This document shows positions 31,676 through 39,843 of a stretch of 52,825 nucleotides of DNA, piece after piece (position 1 is the stretch's first letter; each line of letters opens with the position of its first letter). A program made the translations under genes and the position numbers. The DNA is from Actinomyces bowdenii (GTDB taxonomy: Bacteria; Actinomycetota; Actinomycetes; Actinomycetales; Actinomycetaceae), in NCBI RefSeq assembly GCF_017592395.1, contig NZ_JAGFOU010000018.1, positions 28,214-81,038 on the forward strand. Direction: 5' to 3'. Under the pieces are notes generated by a model that worked only from the letters and a program-made list of their open reading frames with translations, had not been told where the DNA came from and ran no database searches.

Positions 31676-32395
31676 TCAGGTCCGCGGAGCCTGACTGGGG
31701 TCCAGCACGTCGGTCTGGGCGGGCAGATCGGTGATGCCCACCGGGCAGGTCACCCCGTTGGGGCCGTGATTGCAGTAGCCGCCCGGGTTCTTGTGCAGGT
31801 ACCCCTGGTGGTAGTCCTCAGCCAGGTAGAAGGGGCCGCCGAAGTCGGCGTAGACCTCATCCACGGGGGCCACGGTGGTCACCGTGGTGCCCAGGCCCAG
31901 GCGGGTGAGCTCGTCCTGGAAGGCCTGGCGGATGCGGGTGGCCGCCTCCAGCTGGGCGGGGGTGGTGGTCCACACCGCCGAGCGGTACTGGGTGCCCACA
32001 TCGTTGCCGTGGCGGTTGAGACGGGTGGAGTCGTGGTTCTCCCAGAAGACTCGTAGAAGGGCCTCGCCGCCCTGGCCGCACACGGCCGGGTCGTAGACCA
32101 CGCGCACGGTCTCGGCGTGATCGGTGGCCCCGGTGCAGATCTCCTGGTAGGTGGGGTTGGGGGTGGTCCCGCCCATGTAGCCCACCGCCGTGGAGATGAC
32201 GCCCTCCTGGCGCCACAGGATGCGCTCCACCCCCCAGAAGCAGCCCGCCGCCAGGTAGATCACCTGGGAGCCCTGGGGCCAGGGGCCGTCCAGGGGCGTC
32301 CCCAGGACGACGTGGGCGCCGGGCGCGGGCAGGATCGAGCGCTCGCGGCCGGGCAGGAGCGGGTTGCGTGCAGGGGCTGGGGCCGATGTCGTCAT
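31676..32395 (-). CDS. msrA: Peptide-methionine (S)-S-oxide reductase MsrA
   Basis: 239-residue repair enzyme that reduces methionine-S-sulfoxide. The catalytic C52 is in YLAAGCFWGVERILW; other motifs are YMGGTTPNPTYQEICTGATD (GY-GG...Y), HAETVRVVYDP, NDVGTQYRSAVW and YHQGYLHKNPGGYCNHGPNG, where the C-terminal Cys can be the recycling residue. A 40-residue N-terminal extension resembles other actinobacterial MsrA proteins. ATG 32395 is chosen because TAGCGT lies seven bases upstream; the frame is open further. Confidence 0.96.
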   Translation of the reverse strand: MTTSAPAPARNPLLPGRERSILPAPGAHVVLGTPLDGPWPQGSQVIYLAAGCFWGVERILWRQEGVISTAVGYMGGTTPNPTYQEICTGATDHAETVRVVYDPAVCGQGGEALLRVFWENHDSTRLNRHGNDVGTQYRSAVWTTTPAQLEAATRIRQAFQDELTRLGLGTTVTTVAPVDEVYADFGGPFYLAEDYHQGYLHKNPGGYCNHGPNGVTCPVGITDLPAQTDVLDPSQAPRT

Positions 32396-32402
32396 GGCCA
32401 GT

Positions 32403-32408
32403 ACGCTA
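32403..32408 (-). promoter_or_regulatory. -10 hexamer, leaderless msrA
   Basis: Minus-strand TAGCGT, seven bases before the msrA ATG. Confidence 0.55.
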
Positions 32409-32511
32409 CTGCCTCCATCCCCTCGTCCTGCCCGCGCTTCCCTCTGCGCTGAGCCGGATGCTCCTCGCTGAAAACGGGAATACGCCCGGCTCATTCCTGC
32501 TCGGCCCCCGC

Positions 32512-32547
32512 AGTGCCCTGCGTGCCCTGTGTGCCCTGAGTGCCCTG
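32512..32547. repeat. Four tandem 9-bp repeats
   Basis: NGTGCCCTG is repeated four times (A, C, T, A at the first base) between greA and msrA, 104 bases upstream of the msrA promoter hexamer. Confidence 0.8.
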
Positions 32548-32573
32548 AGCGTGCCTGTGCAGGTGGGCGAAGG

Positions 32574-32610
32574 CGCGCCGCCCCCTCCCGTGGCGGGAGG
32601 GGGCGGCGCG
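32574..32610 (-). terminator. greA terminator
   Basis: Perfect 17-base stem CGCGCCGCCCCCTCCCG with a three-base loop, 55 bases after the greA stop. Confidence 0.8.
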
Positions 32611-32664
32611 GTCGGGCCTGCTGGCCGGCCGGTGGTCAGCGGCCGGCTGATGGCCGGCGTCGGG

Positions 32665-33150
32665 CTAGACCCGCGTGACCTTGACGATCCGGGCGGAGAT
32701 GGTGCGGCCGTTGGGGGCCTCGTAGGAGACCTCGTCGCCGGCCCGGTGGCCCATGAGGGCCTGGCCCAGGGGCGCGTCGGGGGAGAAGACCTTGACGCCG
32801 TCGGGCACGTCCTCGGTGATCTCCTGGCCGCCCAGGGCGAAGGTCTGCTCCTTGCCGGCCACGGTGGCGGTGACGATCGTGCCCGCCGAGACCGACCCGT
32901 CGGCGGCGGCCTCGCCGATCTGGGCACTGGAGAGGGTCTCCTCGAGCTGGATGATGCGGGCCTCGTTGAGCCCGGCCTCCTCGCGGGCGGCGTGGTAGCC
33001 GGCGTTCTCCCGCAGGTCCCCCTCCTGGCGGGCGTCCTCCACGCGCTGGGCGATCTCCTTGCGCTGGGCGGTCTTGCGGTGCTCGAGCTCGGCGGCAAGA
33101 CGGTCGTAGGCCTCCTGGGTCAGCCAGGTTCCCTGCGTCTGCTCGGACAT
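32665..33150 (-). CDS. greA: Transcription elongation factor GreA
   Basis: 161-residue factor that enters the RNA polymerase secondary channel and stimulates transcript cleavage. The N-terminal coiled-coil (about 10-80) ends in the catalytic tip GDLRENAGYHAAREE, with the essential Asp and Glu. The C-terminal FKBP-like domain contains the family VSPDAPLGQALMGHRAGDEV-like segment (here with VFSPDAPLG). ATG 33150 is preceded by GAGGAGC. A candidate -10 TAGAGT lies at 33288-33283, giving a leader of about 130 bases. Confidence 0.96.
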   Translation of the reverse strand: MSEQTQGTWLTQEAYDRLAAELEHRKTAQRKEIAQRVEDARQEGDLRENAGYHAAREEAGLNEARIIQLEETLSSAQIGEAAADGSVSAGTIVTATVAGKEQTFALGGQEITEDVPDGVKVFSPDAPLGQALMGHRAGDEVSYEAPNGRTISARIVKVTRV

Positions 33151-33419
33151 GTGTGCTCCTCGGGTAGTGCTCGGCTGCGCCGCGTCGTAGGGGCGCGACA
33201 GTCCTGCGGGCGATGGCTCTGGCGCGCCGGCCGTGCGTCGGCCTGTCGCGCAGGTCATGGGCCCAGGCGGGTTTGATGGGCAACTCTACGCAGCGAACTG
33301 TGAGAATCCTGGGTGCGGGCGGGCCCCTCCGCGGACTGAGACCGTCCCGGTACCGGTTGTAGAGGGGCTGACCTGCGCCGATGCGCGCCGGGCCGGCCGG
33401 TCGGGCCTGCGAGGCGTGG

Positions 33420-34151
33420 TCAGAGGATGGCCAGGTAGCAGGCCACGCACTGGCAGGCCCAGGCCGCCACCGTGCAGACGTGGAAGACCTCGTGGAAGCC
33501 GAACCACCGTGGCGAGGGGTCGGGGGCCTTGCGCGCGTAGATCACTGCGCCCAGGGTGTAGATGAGGCCCCCGGCCACCAGCAGCCACACGATGGCGGGG
33601 CCGCCCGAGCGCCAGAACTGGGGGAGGAACCAGATCGCCACCCAGCCCAGCGCGACGTACAGGCCCGCGGTGAACCAGCGCGGGGCGCTCATCCACAGCA
33701 GGTTGGTGGCGGTGCCCATGGCCGCCCCCGCCCACACGACCCCCAGGACCAGGGCCGCGGTCGGGCCGGGCAGCAGCGCCACCGACAGCGGAGTGTAGGT
33801 GCCGGCGATGAGCAGGTAGATATTGGCGTGGTCGATGCGCCGCAGCACCGAGGTCACCCGGGCCGACCAGTGCCCGTTGCCGATGTGGTAGACCCCGGAG
33901 TTGGCGAACAGCAGCAGGGAGCAGGTCAGGTACACCGCGCTGGCCCACCTCAGGGCGGCGCTGGGCGCCAGCGCCGTGAGCACGATGCAGGCCGCCAGGG
34001 CCAGGGGCGCCGTGCCCGCATGGATCCACCCGCGCAGACGGGGCTTGAGCGAGGCCGCCACGCCCGCGGGGGTCGATGCGGCCGGTCGGTCGGGCGCATC
34101 GGGCGCGCTGCCGGGCGGGGGCTGCGGGGCTCGGGGAGCGGTGGTGGTCAT
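33420..34151 (-). CDS. Hemolysin III/YqfA (PAQR-like) membrane protein
   Basis: 243-residue protein with seven hydrophobic segments after a Pro/Ala-rich cytoplasmic N-terminus of about 45 residues. Family motifs are SGVYHIGNGHWSARVTSVLR, then RRIDHANIYLLIAGTYTPL, and FHEVFHVCTVAAWACQ, with the His and Asp residues thought to bind a metal in the PAQR/HlyIII superfamily. Many bacterial members have no lytic activity, so the name is historical. ATG 34151 follows GAGGACG. A conspicuous operator-like repeat lies 44-76 bases upstream. Confidence 0.9.
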   Translation of the reverse strand: MTTTAPRAPQPPPGSAPDAPDRPAASTPAGVAASLKPRLRGWIHAGTAPLALAACIVLTALAPSAALRWASAVYLTCSLLLFANSGVYHIGNGHWSARVTSVLRRIDHANIYLLIAGTYTPLSVALLPGPTAALVLGVVWAGAAMGTATNLLWMSAPRWFTAGLYVALGWVAIWFLPQFWRSGGPAIVWLLVAGGLIYTLGAVIYARKAPDPSPRWFGFHEVFHVCTVAAWACQCVACYLAIL

Positions 34152-34194
34152 GGGCGTCCTCGTGCGGCGTCGGCGGCCGGCGCGACGACCGGAA

Positions 34195-34227
34195 GTTACG
34201 GTCACGTAGGTTACGGTACCGTAGGTT
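34195..34227. promoter_or_regulatory. Operator-like repeat upstream of the hemolysin III gene
   Basis: Two 18-base units, GTTACGGTCACGTAGGTT (34195-34212) and GTTACGGTACCGTAGGTT (34210-34227), overlap with a 15-base period. The second contains the perfect 12-base palindrome TACGGTACCGTA. Size and symmetry suit a TetR-family dimer pair. It lies between the hemolysin III gene (minus) and uppS (plus, 284 bases away), so the former is the likely target. Confidence 0.55.
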
Positions 34228-34510
34228 CCTGGACGGCGGCCAGGAGCGCCGTGGGCGGCGGCTCGGCGCCTGAGGGTTGGCATGGGGCCGGCAGAGCACC
34301 GGCAGAGGGCCGCTGGGCGATGGCCGGCCAGTGGCGGGGCGGCGACTCATCGGTGCGCGGGAGAGCGCCCGTCGCGCGCCTCCGGGAAGACCGGGCCGGT
34401 CGGGCGGCCGCGGCATGGCGGGCGGTTGCGGCGCGCTCGCGCTACCGTTGTCCCTATCCGGCGCCGTCACCCGACGCCGGCTCCCGGACCTCCGATTCCC
34501 CAGGAGCGGT

Positions 34511-35326
34511 ATGTCAGGCGACAACATCCTCTACAACCTCTATGAGCGCCGCCTGGCGGCGCGCCTGGACCCGGCCAGGGCCCCGCACCACGTCGGTGTC
34601 ATCCTGGACGGCAACCGCCGCTGGGCCAGGGCCATGGGGTTCGGTGCCGCCCAGGGGCACGAGCGCGGTGCCGACAAGATCTCCGAGTTCCTCACCTGGG
34701 CCGAGCAGGCGGGCGTGCGCGTGGTCACCCTGTGGCTTCTGAGCACCGACAACCTCTCGCGCGACCCCGCCGAGCTCTCGCCCCTGCTGGACATCATCAG
34801 CCGCGCCGTCGAGGACCTCGCGGCCACCGGCCGCTGGAGGCTGCGGTTGGTGGGCGCCGTCGAGCTACTGCCCGAGCCGGTGGCGCACCGCCTGCGCGCC
34901 GCCGTCGCCCCCGATGCGCCCGACGCGGACGGGTCTGCTGGGGGCAGCCCCGGCAGCCCGGCCGGCGCTCCGGCCGCAACGGCCATGGAGGTCAACATCG
35001 CGGTGGGCTACGGGGGGCGCCAGGAGATCGCCGACGCCGTGCGCGCCCTGCTGCGCGAGCGCGCCGCCGACGGCGCCACCCTGGAGGAGGTGGCGGCCTC
35101 CCTGCGCGAGGAGGACATCACCGACCACCTCTACACCAAGGGCCAGCCCGACCCCGACCTGGTCATCCGCACCTCCGGCGAGCAGCGGCTCTCCGGATTC
35201 CTCCTGTGGCAGTCGGTCCACTCCGAGTACTACTTCTGCGAGGTCAACTGGCCGGCCTTCCGCCGCATCGACTTCCTGCGCGCCCTGCGCGACTACTCCC
35301 GCCGCGAGCGCCGCCTGGGCAGGTAG
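34511..35326 (+). CDS. uppS: Isoprenyl (cis-prenyl) transferase
   Basis: 271-residue cis-prenyltransferase that extends allylic diphosphates with isopentenyl diphosphate to make polyprenyl (undecaprenyl/decaprenyl) diphosphate for wall synthesis. HHVGVILDGNRRWARAMGF contains the catalytic D33; VTLWLLSTDNLSRDPAEL, NIAVGYGGRQEIADAVR and LVIRTSGEQRLSGFLLWQS follow in the usual order, ending with NWPAFRRIDFLRALRDYSRR. A Gly/Ser/Ala-rich insertion of about 25 residues sits before NIAVGYGG. AGGAG seven bases upstream supports ATG 34511. Product chain length is not evident. Confidence 0.95.
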   Translation: MSGDNILYNLYERRLAARLDPARAPHHVGVILDGNRRWARAMGFGAAQGHERGADKISEFLTWAEQAGVRVVTLWLLSTDNLSRDPAELSPLLDIISRAVEDLAATGRWRLRLVGAVELLPEPVAHRLRAAVAPDAPDADGSAGGSPGSPAGAPAATAMEVNIAVGYGGRQEIADAVRALLRERAADGATLEEVAASLREEDITDHLYTKGQPDPDLVIRTSGEQRLSGFLLWQSVHSEYYFCEVNWPAFRRIDFLRALRDYSRRERRLGR

Positions 35327-35445
35327 GCGGCAAGTAGGCGGCGGATGTGCGGTAGACGGGCGCGGCCGGCGGTGGTGGTCGGCGCCCGGTGATGCGTGGC
35401 ACGATGACTCGCTGAGTGCAGTGCCGCCCGCACAGGAGGAGAGCC

Positions 35446-36942
35446 ATGACGGCCATGACATCCATGACAGAGTCTCGTGCCACCGAGCTGCTCAACCGCA
35501 TCCCCACCGGGGTGCTCATCAACGGGGAGTTCCAGGACGGCTCCATCGGCGAGCGCCTCGACGTGCTCGACCCGGCCACGGGCCGGGTGCTCACCACCGT
35601 GTCCTGCGCGGGGCCGCGCGACGCGGCCCGGGCCATGGACTGCGCCGCGGCCGCCCAGGAGCGCTGGGGCGCCACCGCCCCGCGCGAGCGCAGCATGATC
35701 CTGCACCGCGCCTTCGAGCTGATGACCACCGACTACAGCGAGGACCTGGCGCTGCTCATGACCCTGGAGATGGGCAAGCCCCTGGCCCAGTCCCGCGCCG
35801 AGGTCGCCTACGGGGCCGAGTTCCTGCGCTGGTTCGCCGAGGAGGCGGTGCGGGTGCGCGGCGACGTCTTCCGCGTGCCCGAGGGCCACCTCCAGGCCAT
35901 GGTGCTGCGCCGCGCCGTCGGGCCGTGCCTGCTCATCACCCCCTGGAACTTCCCCCTGGCCATGGCCACCCGCAAGCTGGGCCCGGCCTTCGCCGCCGGG
36001 AGCACCGCGATCCTCAAGCCCTCGCGCGAGACGCCGCTGACGGCGCTGCTGGCCGCCCGGATCCTCATCGAGGCGGGCCTTCCCCCCGGCGTGCTGTCGG
36101 TGCTCCCCACCCGGGACTCCGAGGCCGTCACCGGCCCGCTCCTGGCCGACCCCCGCCTGCGCAAGGTCTCCTTCACCGGCTCGACCGCCGTCGGCAAGGA
36201 GCTGCTGCGCCGCTCGGCCGACAACGTGCTGCGCACCTCCATGGAGCTGGGCGGGCATGCCGCCTTCATCGTCTTCGACGACGCCGACCTGGATGCCGCC
36301 ATCGGGGCGGCGGTGACCACGAAGATGCGCAACATGGGGCAGGCCTGCAATGCCGCCAACCACTTCCTGGTCCAGGAGGGCGTCTACGAGGACTTCACCC
36401 GGGGGCTCGCGGCGGCCATGTCGGCCCAGAGGGTCGGAAGCGGCCTGGAGGAGGGCGTGCAGGTCGGCCCGCTCATCTCCGCGCGCCACCGCGATGCTCT
36501 CGCCGAGATGGTCGAGCGCGCCCTGGACTCCGGGGCCCGTGCGCTGTGCGGGGGCGCCATCCCCCGCGGCGCCGGCTGCTTCTACCCGCCCACCGTCCTG
36601 GTGGACATGCCCGCGGGCAGCGAGATCATGCGCCGGGAGATCTTCGGGCCGGTGGCACCGGTGCTGCCCTTCTCCACCGAGGAGGAGGCCCTGGCGCTGG
36701 CCAACGACGACGAGGTGGGGCTCTCGGGCTACCTCCACACCCGGGACATGACGCGGGTGATGCGCATGGCCGAGCGCCTGGAGGTGGGCATGCTGGGGGT
36801 CAACTCCGCCACCATCTCCAATGTCGGTGCGCCCTTCGGCGGCCTCAAGCACTCCGGCCTGGGCCGTGAGGGCGGCAAGGAGGGCATCGAGGATTACCTG
36901 GAGACCGTCTACGTGGGCATGCCCGCCCCGCAGCTGGGCTGA
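35446..36942 (+). CDS. gabD: NAD(P)-dependent aldehyde dehydrogenase, SSADH-like
   Basis: 498-residue aldehyde dehydrogenase closest by motif to succinate-semialdehyde dehydrogenase. General-base E267 (SMELGGHAAF) and catalytic C301 (NMGQACNAANHFLV) are 34 residues apart, as normal. The cofactor region has LLITPWNFPLAMATRKLGPA and FTGSTAVGKELL; the ending NVGAPFGGLKHSGLGREGG is typical. It would oxidise succinate semialdehyde to succinate, closing a GABA or 2-oxoglutarate bypass. No GABA transaminase or transporter is adjacent, so the substrate is inferred. AGGAGGAGAG precedes ATG 35446. Confidence 0.88.
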   Translation: MTAMTSMTESRATELLNRIPTGVLINGEFQDGSIGERLDVLDPATGRVLTTVSCAGPRDAARAMDCAAAAQERWGATAPRERSMILHRAFELMTTDYSEDLALLMTLEMGKPLAQSRAEVAYGAEFLRWFAEEAVRVRGDVFRVPEGHLQAMVLRRAVGPCLLITPWNFPLAMATRKLGPAFAAGSTAILKPSRETPLTALLAARILIEAGLPPGVLSVLPTRDSEAVTGPLLADPRLRKVSFTGSTAVGKELLRRSADNVLRTSMELGGHAAFIVFDDADLDAAIGAAVTTKMRNMGQACNAANHFLVQEGVYEDFTRGLAAAMSAQRVGSGLEEGVQVGPLISARHRDALAEMVERALDSGARALCGGAIPRGAGCFYPPTVLVDMPAGSEIMRREIFGPVAPVLPFSTEEEALALANDDEVGLSGYLHTRDMTRVMRMAERLEVGMLGVNSATISNVGAPFGGLKHSGLGREGGKEGIEDYLETVYVGMPAPQLG

Positions 36943-37011
36943 GGCCCCGGGCGGGCAGGGCGGGCCGCCCGCCCGGGGGCCGAGCGGGCGGCATCAGCGG
37001 CGCGCGCCCCA

Positions 37012-37017
37012 TAGACT
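37012..37017 (+). promoter_or_regulatory. -10 hexamer, leaderless Mrr-like gene
   Basis: TAGACT, six bases before ATG 37024; no Shine-Dalgarno sequence. Confidence 0.5.
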
Positions 37018-37023
37018 GGCGCC

Positions 37024-38004
37024 ATGGTCATCGACGAGCGCCCCGCCCCCGATGACGCGCGCGCCGTGCGCGCCCAGCCCGAGCCCGCCGCGCCACTGAC
37101 CTGGGAGCAGCTGATGACCCCGCTGCTGCGCCTGCTCGACGACGGGCGGGTCCAGCAGTTCAGGATCCTCCAGCGCATCGCCCTGGGCGAGTCCCCCCAG
37201 GATCTGCAGGAGCAGGAGGAGCCCGGGTCCTGGCGCCGGCCCAGCGACAGCCGGGCGGCCCTGGCCCTGTCCCACCTGGTGGGCATCGGCGCTGTCGAGC
37301 GCCCCTCGCGCGGCCAGTTCCGCATCACCGACCTGGGCCGCCAGATCCTCTCGGAGTTCCGCGGCGGGCTGACCCACAAGGACGTGGTGGCCCTGACCGA
37401 GTACGCGGCCGCCCAGCGCCGCTCCTCAGCGGGCAAGCACGCCCACGAGGCAGCCCCCGGATCCCGGACGGGCGCCATCGTCGCCCAGGCCGTCAGCCCC
37501 ACCGACCAGATCGCCGACGGGGTCGAGCGCCTGCGCCAGCGGCTCACCGCCGAGCTCCTGGGCAGGCTCCACAACCAGGGGCTGGAGGCCTACGGCCGCA
37601 CGATCCTGGCCGTCCTGGAGGCCATGGGCTACGAGATGGGGGAGGCGCCCGAGGTCCACCCCACCGCCGACGGCGGCATCGAGACCGACGCCCAGGACGA
37701 CCCCCGGGGCCTGGGCGGCGCCTACATCCAGGCCAAGCGCCTCTCCCCGGCGGGCCTGCCCGCGGGCAGGCCCGTCATCCAGGCCTTCACCCGGGAGGTC
37801 CTCAGGCGCGGCCTGGCCCACGGCGTGTTCATCACCACCGGTGAGCTGACCGCCGACACCTGGGCCTACGCCGAGCGCTGCCCGGTGCGGGTCGTCCTCA
37901 TCGACGGCGAGGGCCTGGCCTCCCTCATGATGCGCCACGGCGTGGGGGTGCGCGCCGCCCGGACCCTGCGGATCCTCGACATCGACGAGTCCTTCTTCGC
38001 CTGA
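37024..38004 (+). CDS. Mrr-like restriction endonuclease
   Basis: 326-residue protein with the Mrr layout. An N-terminal winged-helix domain (about 25-125) has LTWEQLMTPLLRLLDDG and SRAALALSHLVGIGAVERPS; a C-terminal PD-(D/E)XK domain follows (about 185-320). The nuclease core shows ADGGIETD in place of the usual GDGGIDG, then the QxK half-motif YIQAKRLS. GRPVIQAFTREVLRRG, GVFITTGELTADTWAYAE and VVLIDGEGLASLMMRHGVGV follow. Mrr proteins cut modified foreign DNA (type IV restriction). No methylase or partner gene is adjacent. The altered Asp spacing leaves activity open. Confidence 0.85.
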   Translation: MVIDERPAPDDARAVRAQPEPAAPLTWEQLMTPLLRLLDDGRVQQFRILQRIALGESPQDLQEQEEPGSWRRPSDSRAALALSHLVGIGAVERPSRGQFRITDLGRQILSEFRGGLTHKDVVALTEYAAAQRRSSAGKHAHEAAPGSRTGAIVAQAVSPTDQIADGVERLRQRLTAELLGRLHNQGLEAYGRTILAVLEAMGYEMGEAPEVHPTADGGIETDAQDDPRGLGGAYIQAKRLSPAGLPAGRPVIQAFTREVLRRGLAHGVFITTGELTADTWAYAERCPVRVVLIDGEGLASLMMRHGVGVRAARTLRILDIDESFFA

Positions 38005-38022
38005 GCCGGCGCCGCGGGCCCA

Positions 38023-38048
38023 GCAGGGCGGGCGGACTGCCGCCCTGC
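38023..38048. terminator. Hairpin between the convergent Mrr-like and kinase genes
   Basis: Stem GCAGGGCGG/CCGCCCTGC with an eight-base loop, 19 bases after the Mrr-like stop; a further GC-rich stem (CCCGGG region, 38050-38080) follows. Confidence 0.55.
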
Positions 38049-38086
38049 CGCCCCGGGACCGCCCTCCCCGGGCCCGGCAGGGCGCC

Positions 38087-39034
38087 TCAGGCCAGCTCGG
38101 CGCGGGTGGGGGGATTGGCCCCGGCCCGCGAGACCGTGATGTCGGCGATCGCCGCCGCATGGCGCACGATCCGCTCCAGGGCGGCGGCGTCCACGGCATG
38201 CAGGGCCTCCCGGCGATCGGCCCCCACCAGGTCCTCGCTCCACAGGGCGTCCTCCAGGCCCCCCATGAAGGAGTCCCCGGCGCCCACGGTGTCGGCCACG
38301 ACGACATCGGGGTCCGCGGGCACCTCCAGGCGCAGCCCCGAGCCGGTCAGGGCCAGGGCCCCGGCCTTGCCCCGGGTGACCACCACGATGGCCACCCCCA
38401 GGTCCAGCCAGCCGCGCAGCACGCTCTCCATGTCCGCGTCCTGGCCGTAGAGCCAGGAGATGTCCTCATCGGAGCACTTGACCAGGTCCGAGAGCGCCAC
38501 CAGCCGCTCGACGATCTCGCGCGCGGCCTCGGGGGAGCCCATGAGCTGGGGGCGGGCATTGGGGTCGTAGCAGATCGTGGAGGTCCCGCGGTGGTCGCGC
38601 AGCACCTGCTCGACCGTGGCCCGGCCCGGCTCCAGGATCGCGGCGATCGAGCCGGTGTGCACCAGCACGGGGGGCTGCGCGCCGGCCTCGGCCGCGGCGG
38701 GGTGGGGTGGGTCCCAGTCCAGGTCGAAGACGTAGGTGGCTGCCCGATCCTGCCCGATCGTCGCCTGCGCCGTGGAGGTGCGCCGGGCCCCGTCGGAGCC
38801 CGGGGTCAGGCGCACCCCGGAGTCCTCCAGGTGGGCGCGCACCGCGCGCCCGCGCTCATCGTCCCCGATCCAGCAGTCCAGCTCGGTGTCGCGCCCCAGC
38901 CGGGCCAGGCCCAGCGCCACATTGGCGGGAGACCCGCCCGGGATGTCCACCGGCTCCTGGCCGGGGTGGATGACGACGTCGACCAGTGCCTCGCCGATGA
39001 CGAGGGCGGTTCCTTGGCGGCCGGGTGCACTCAT
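38087..39034 (-). CDS. PfkB-family carbohydrate kinase (fructokinase-like)
   Basis: 315-residue sugar kinase of the PfkB/ribokinase family. VIGEALVDVVIHPG and DIPGGSPANVALGLARLGRD form the N-terminal signature. The C-terminal signature DTVGAGDSFMGGLEDALW contains the catalytic Asp and anion hole; VVTRGKAGALALTGSG precedes it. Motif details (GGSPANVA, NARPQLMG) resemble fructokinases, but the sugar is not proven. AAGGAG eight bases upstream sets ATG 39034. Single gene upstream of nothing recognisable for sugar transport, so the pathway is unknown. Confidence 0.88.
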   Translation of the reverse strand: MSAPGRQGTALVIGEALVDVVIHPGQEPVDIPGGSPANVALGLARLGRDTELDCWIGDDERGRAVRAHLEDSGVRLTPGSDGARRTSTAQATIGQDRAATYVFDLDWDPPHPAAAEAGAQPPVLVHTGSIAAILEPGRATVEQVLRDHRGTSTICYDPNARPQLMGSPEAAREIVERLVALSDLVKCSDEDISWLYGQDADMESVLRGWLDLGVAIVVVTRGKAGALALTGSGLRLEVPADPDVVVADTVGAGDSFMGGLEDALWSEDLVGADRREALHAVDAAALERIVRHAAAIADITVSRAGANPPTRAELA

Positions 39035-39324
39035 GGTGGGCTCCTTCAGGCTGATCCGCTCATGGCTGGGCGGAGGCGGTGGTGAGAACGGGACTGCGGT
39101 GGGACTGCCCGCTGCGCGCGGCCGGTGCGCGAGGCGGTCAGGTCCAGATGGCCCGGGGCGCATCGGTCGGGCCCCAGGGAGCTCTGATGGGGCCAGCCTA
39201 GCGACCCGGGCGCGTGCGCGGGGGCTCATCGGCCGGCGAATCGCGAGTGCCCCGGGCCGGCAGCGCCCTCCTCGGGCTCCGGGGTGCGCAGCACGCTCCG
39301 GGGCGCGCACCGCGGGGAGGCGGC

Positions 39325-39615
39325 TCAGGCCTCGGGGGAGCGCGCGGCGCCGGGGCCGGCGGCGCCGTCCTGCTCGACCACGGCGGCCAGGCGGGCCCGG
39401 GCCTCATCGAGCCAGCCCTGGCAGCGCTGGGCCAGGGCCTCGCCCCGCTCCCACAGCGCCAGGGAGTCCTCCAGGGGCACCGATCCCGCCTCCAGGCGCT
39501 GGACGACGGCCACGAGCTCCTCGCGGGCCTGCTCATAGGACAGTGAGGCGACGTCGGGCAGGTCGGGGGAGCCCGGGGCCGGGCCGGTGGACTGGGAGAT
39601 CGGATCAAGGCTCAC
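39325..39615 (-). CDS. xseB: Exodeoxyribonuclease VII small subunit
   Basis: 96-residue subunit with the XseB core SYEQAREELVAVVQRLEAGS, then VPLEDSLALWERGEALAQRC, a helical hairpin that binds the tail of XseA. The N- and C-terminal extensions are low complexity. Normally xseB directly follows xseA; here a 227-base gap with two family B repeat units separates them, so coupled expression may be affected. Confidence 0.95.
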   Translation of the reverse strand: MSLDPISQSTGPAPGSPDLPDVASLSYEQAREELVAVVQRLEAGSVPLEDSLALWERGEALAQRCQGWLDEARARLAAVVEQDGAAGPGAARSPEA

Positions 39616-39652
39616 GCCTCGATTCTCGCATGCCGGGCCCCGCTCCCGCCCC

Positions 39653-39737
39653 GCTGCACATCTTCAGCCGGCCCAGCGCCCCAGGACCCCGACTTCTCCG
39701 CATGATCCCGTCGGGGGCCCAGGTGAAGATGTGCAGC
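39653..39737. repeat. Family B inverted-repeat element, unit 3
   Basis: Perfect 13-base terminal repeats GCTGCACATCTTC and GAAGATGTGCAGC around an 85-base unit; the core CGACTTCTCCGCATGATCCC plus GTCG differs from unit 1 (29563) by one base. Confidence 0.85.
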
Positions 39738-39746
39738 CCACGCCCC

Positions 39747-39843
39747 GTTGCACATCTTCGGGGCGCGAAGACGGATCGGCCGAGCCGCAGAGCCGCGCAA
39801 TCCCGCCATTCGCCCGGGCGGTCGGTTGTTGAAGATGTGCAGC
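39747..39843. repeat. Family B inverted-repeat element, unit 4
   Basis: Terminal repeats GTTGCACATCTTC and GAAGATGTGCAGC (one mismatch) bound a 97-base unit with a diverged interior. Its last base coincides with the first base of the xseA stop codon on the minus strand, so the element abuts the gene exactly. Confidence 0.8.
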
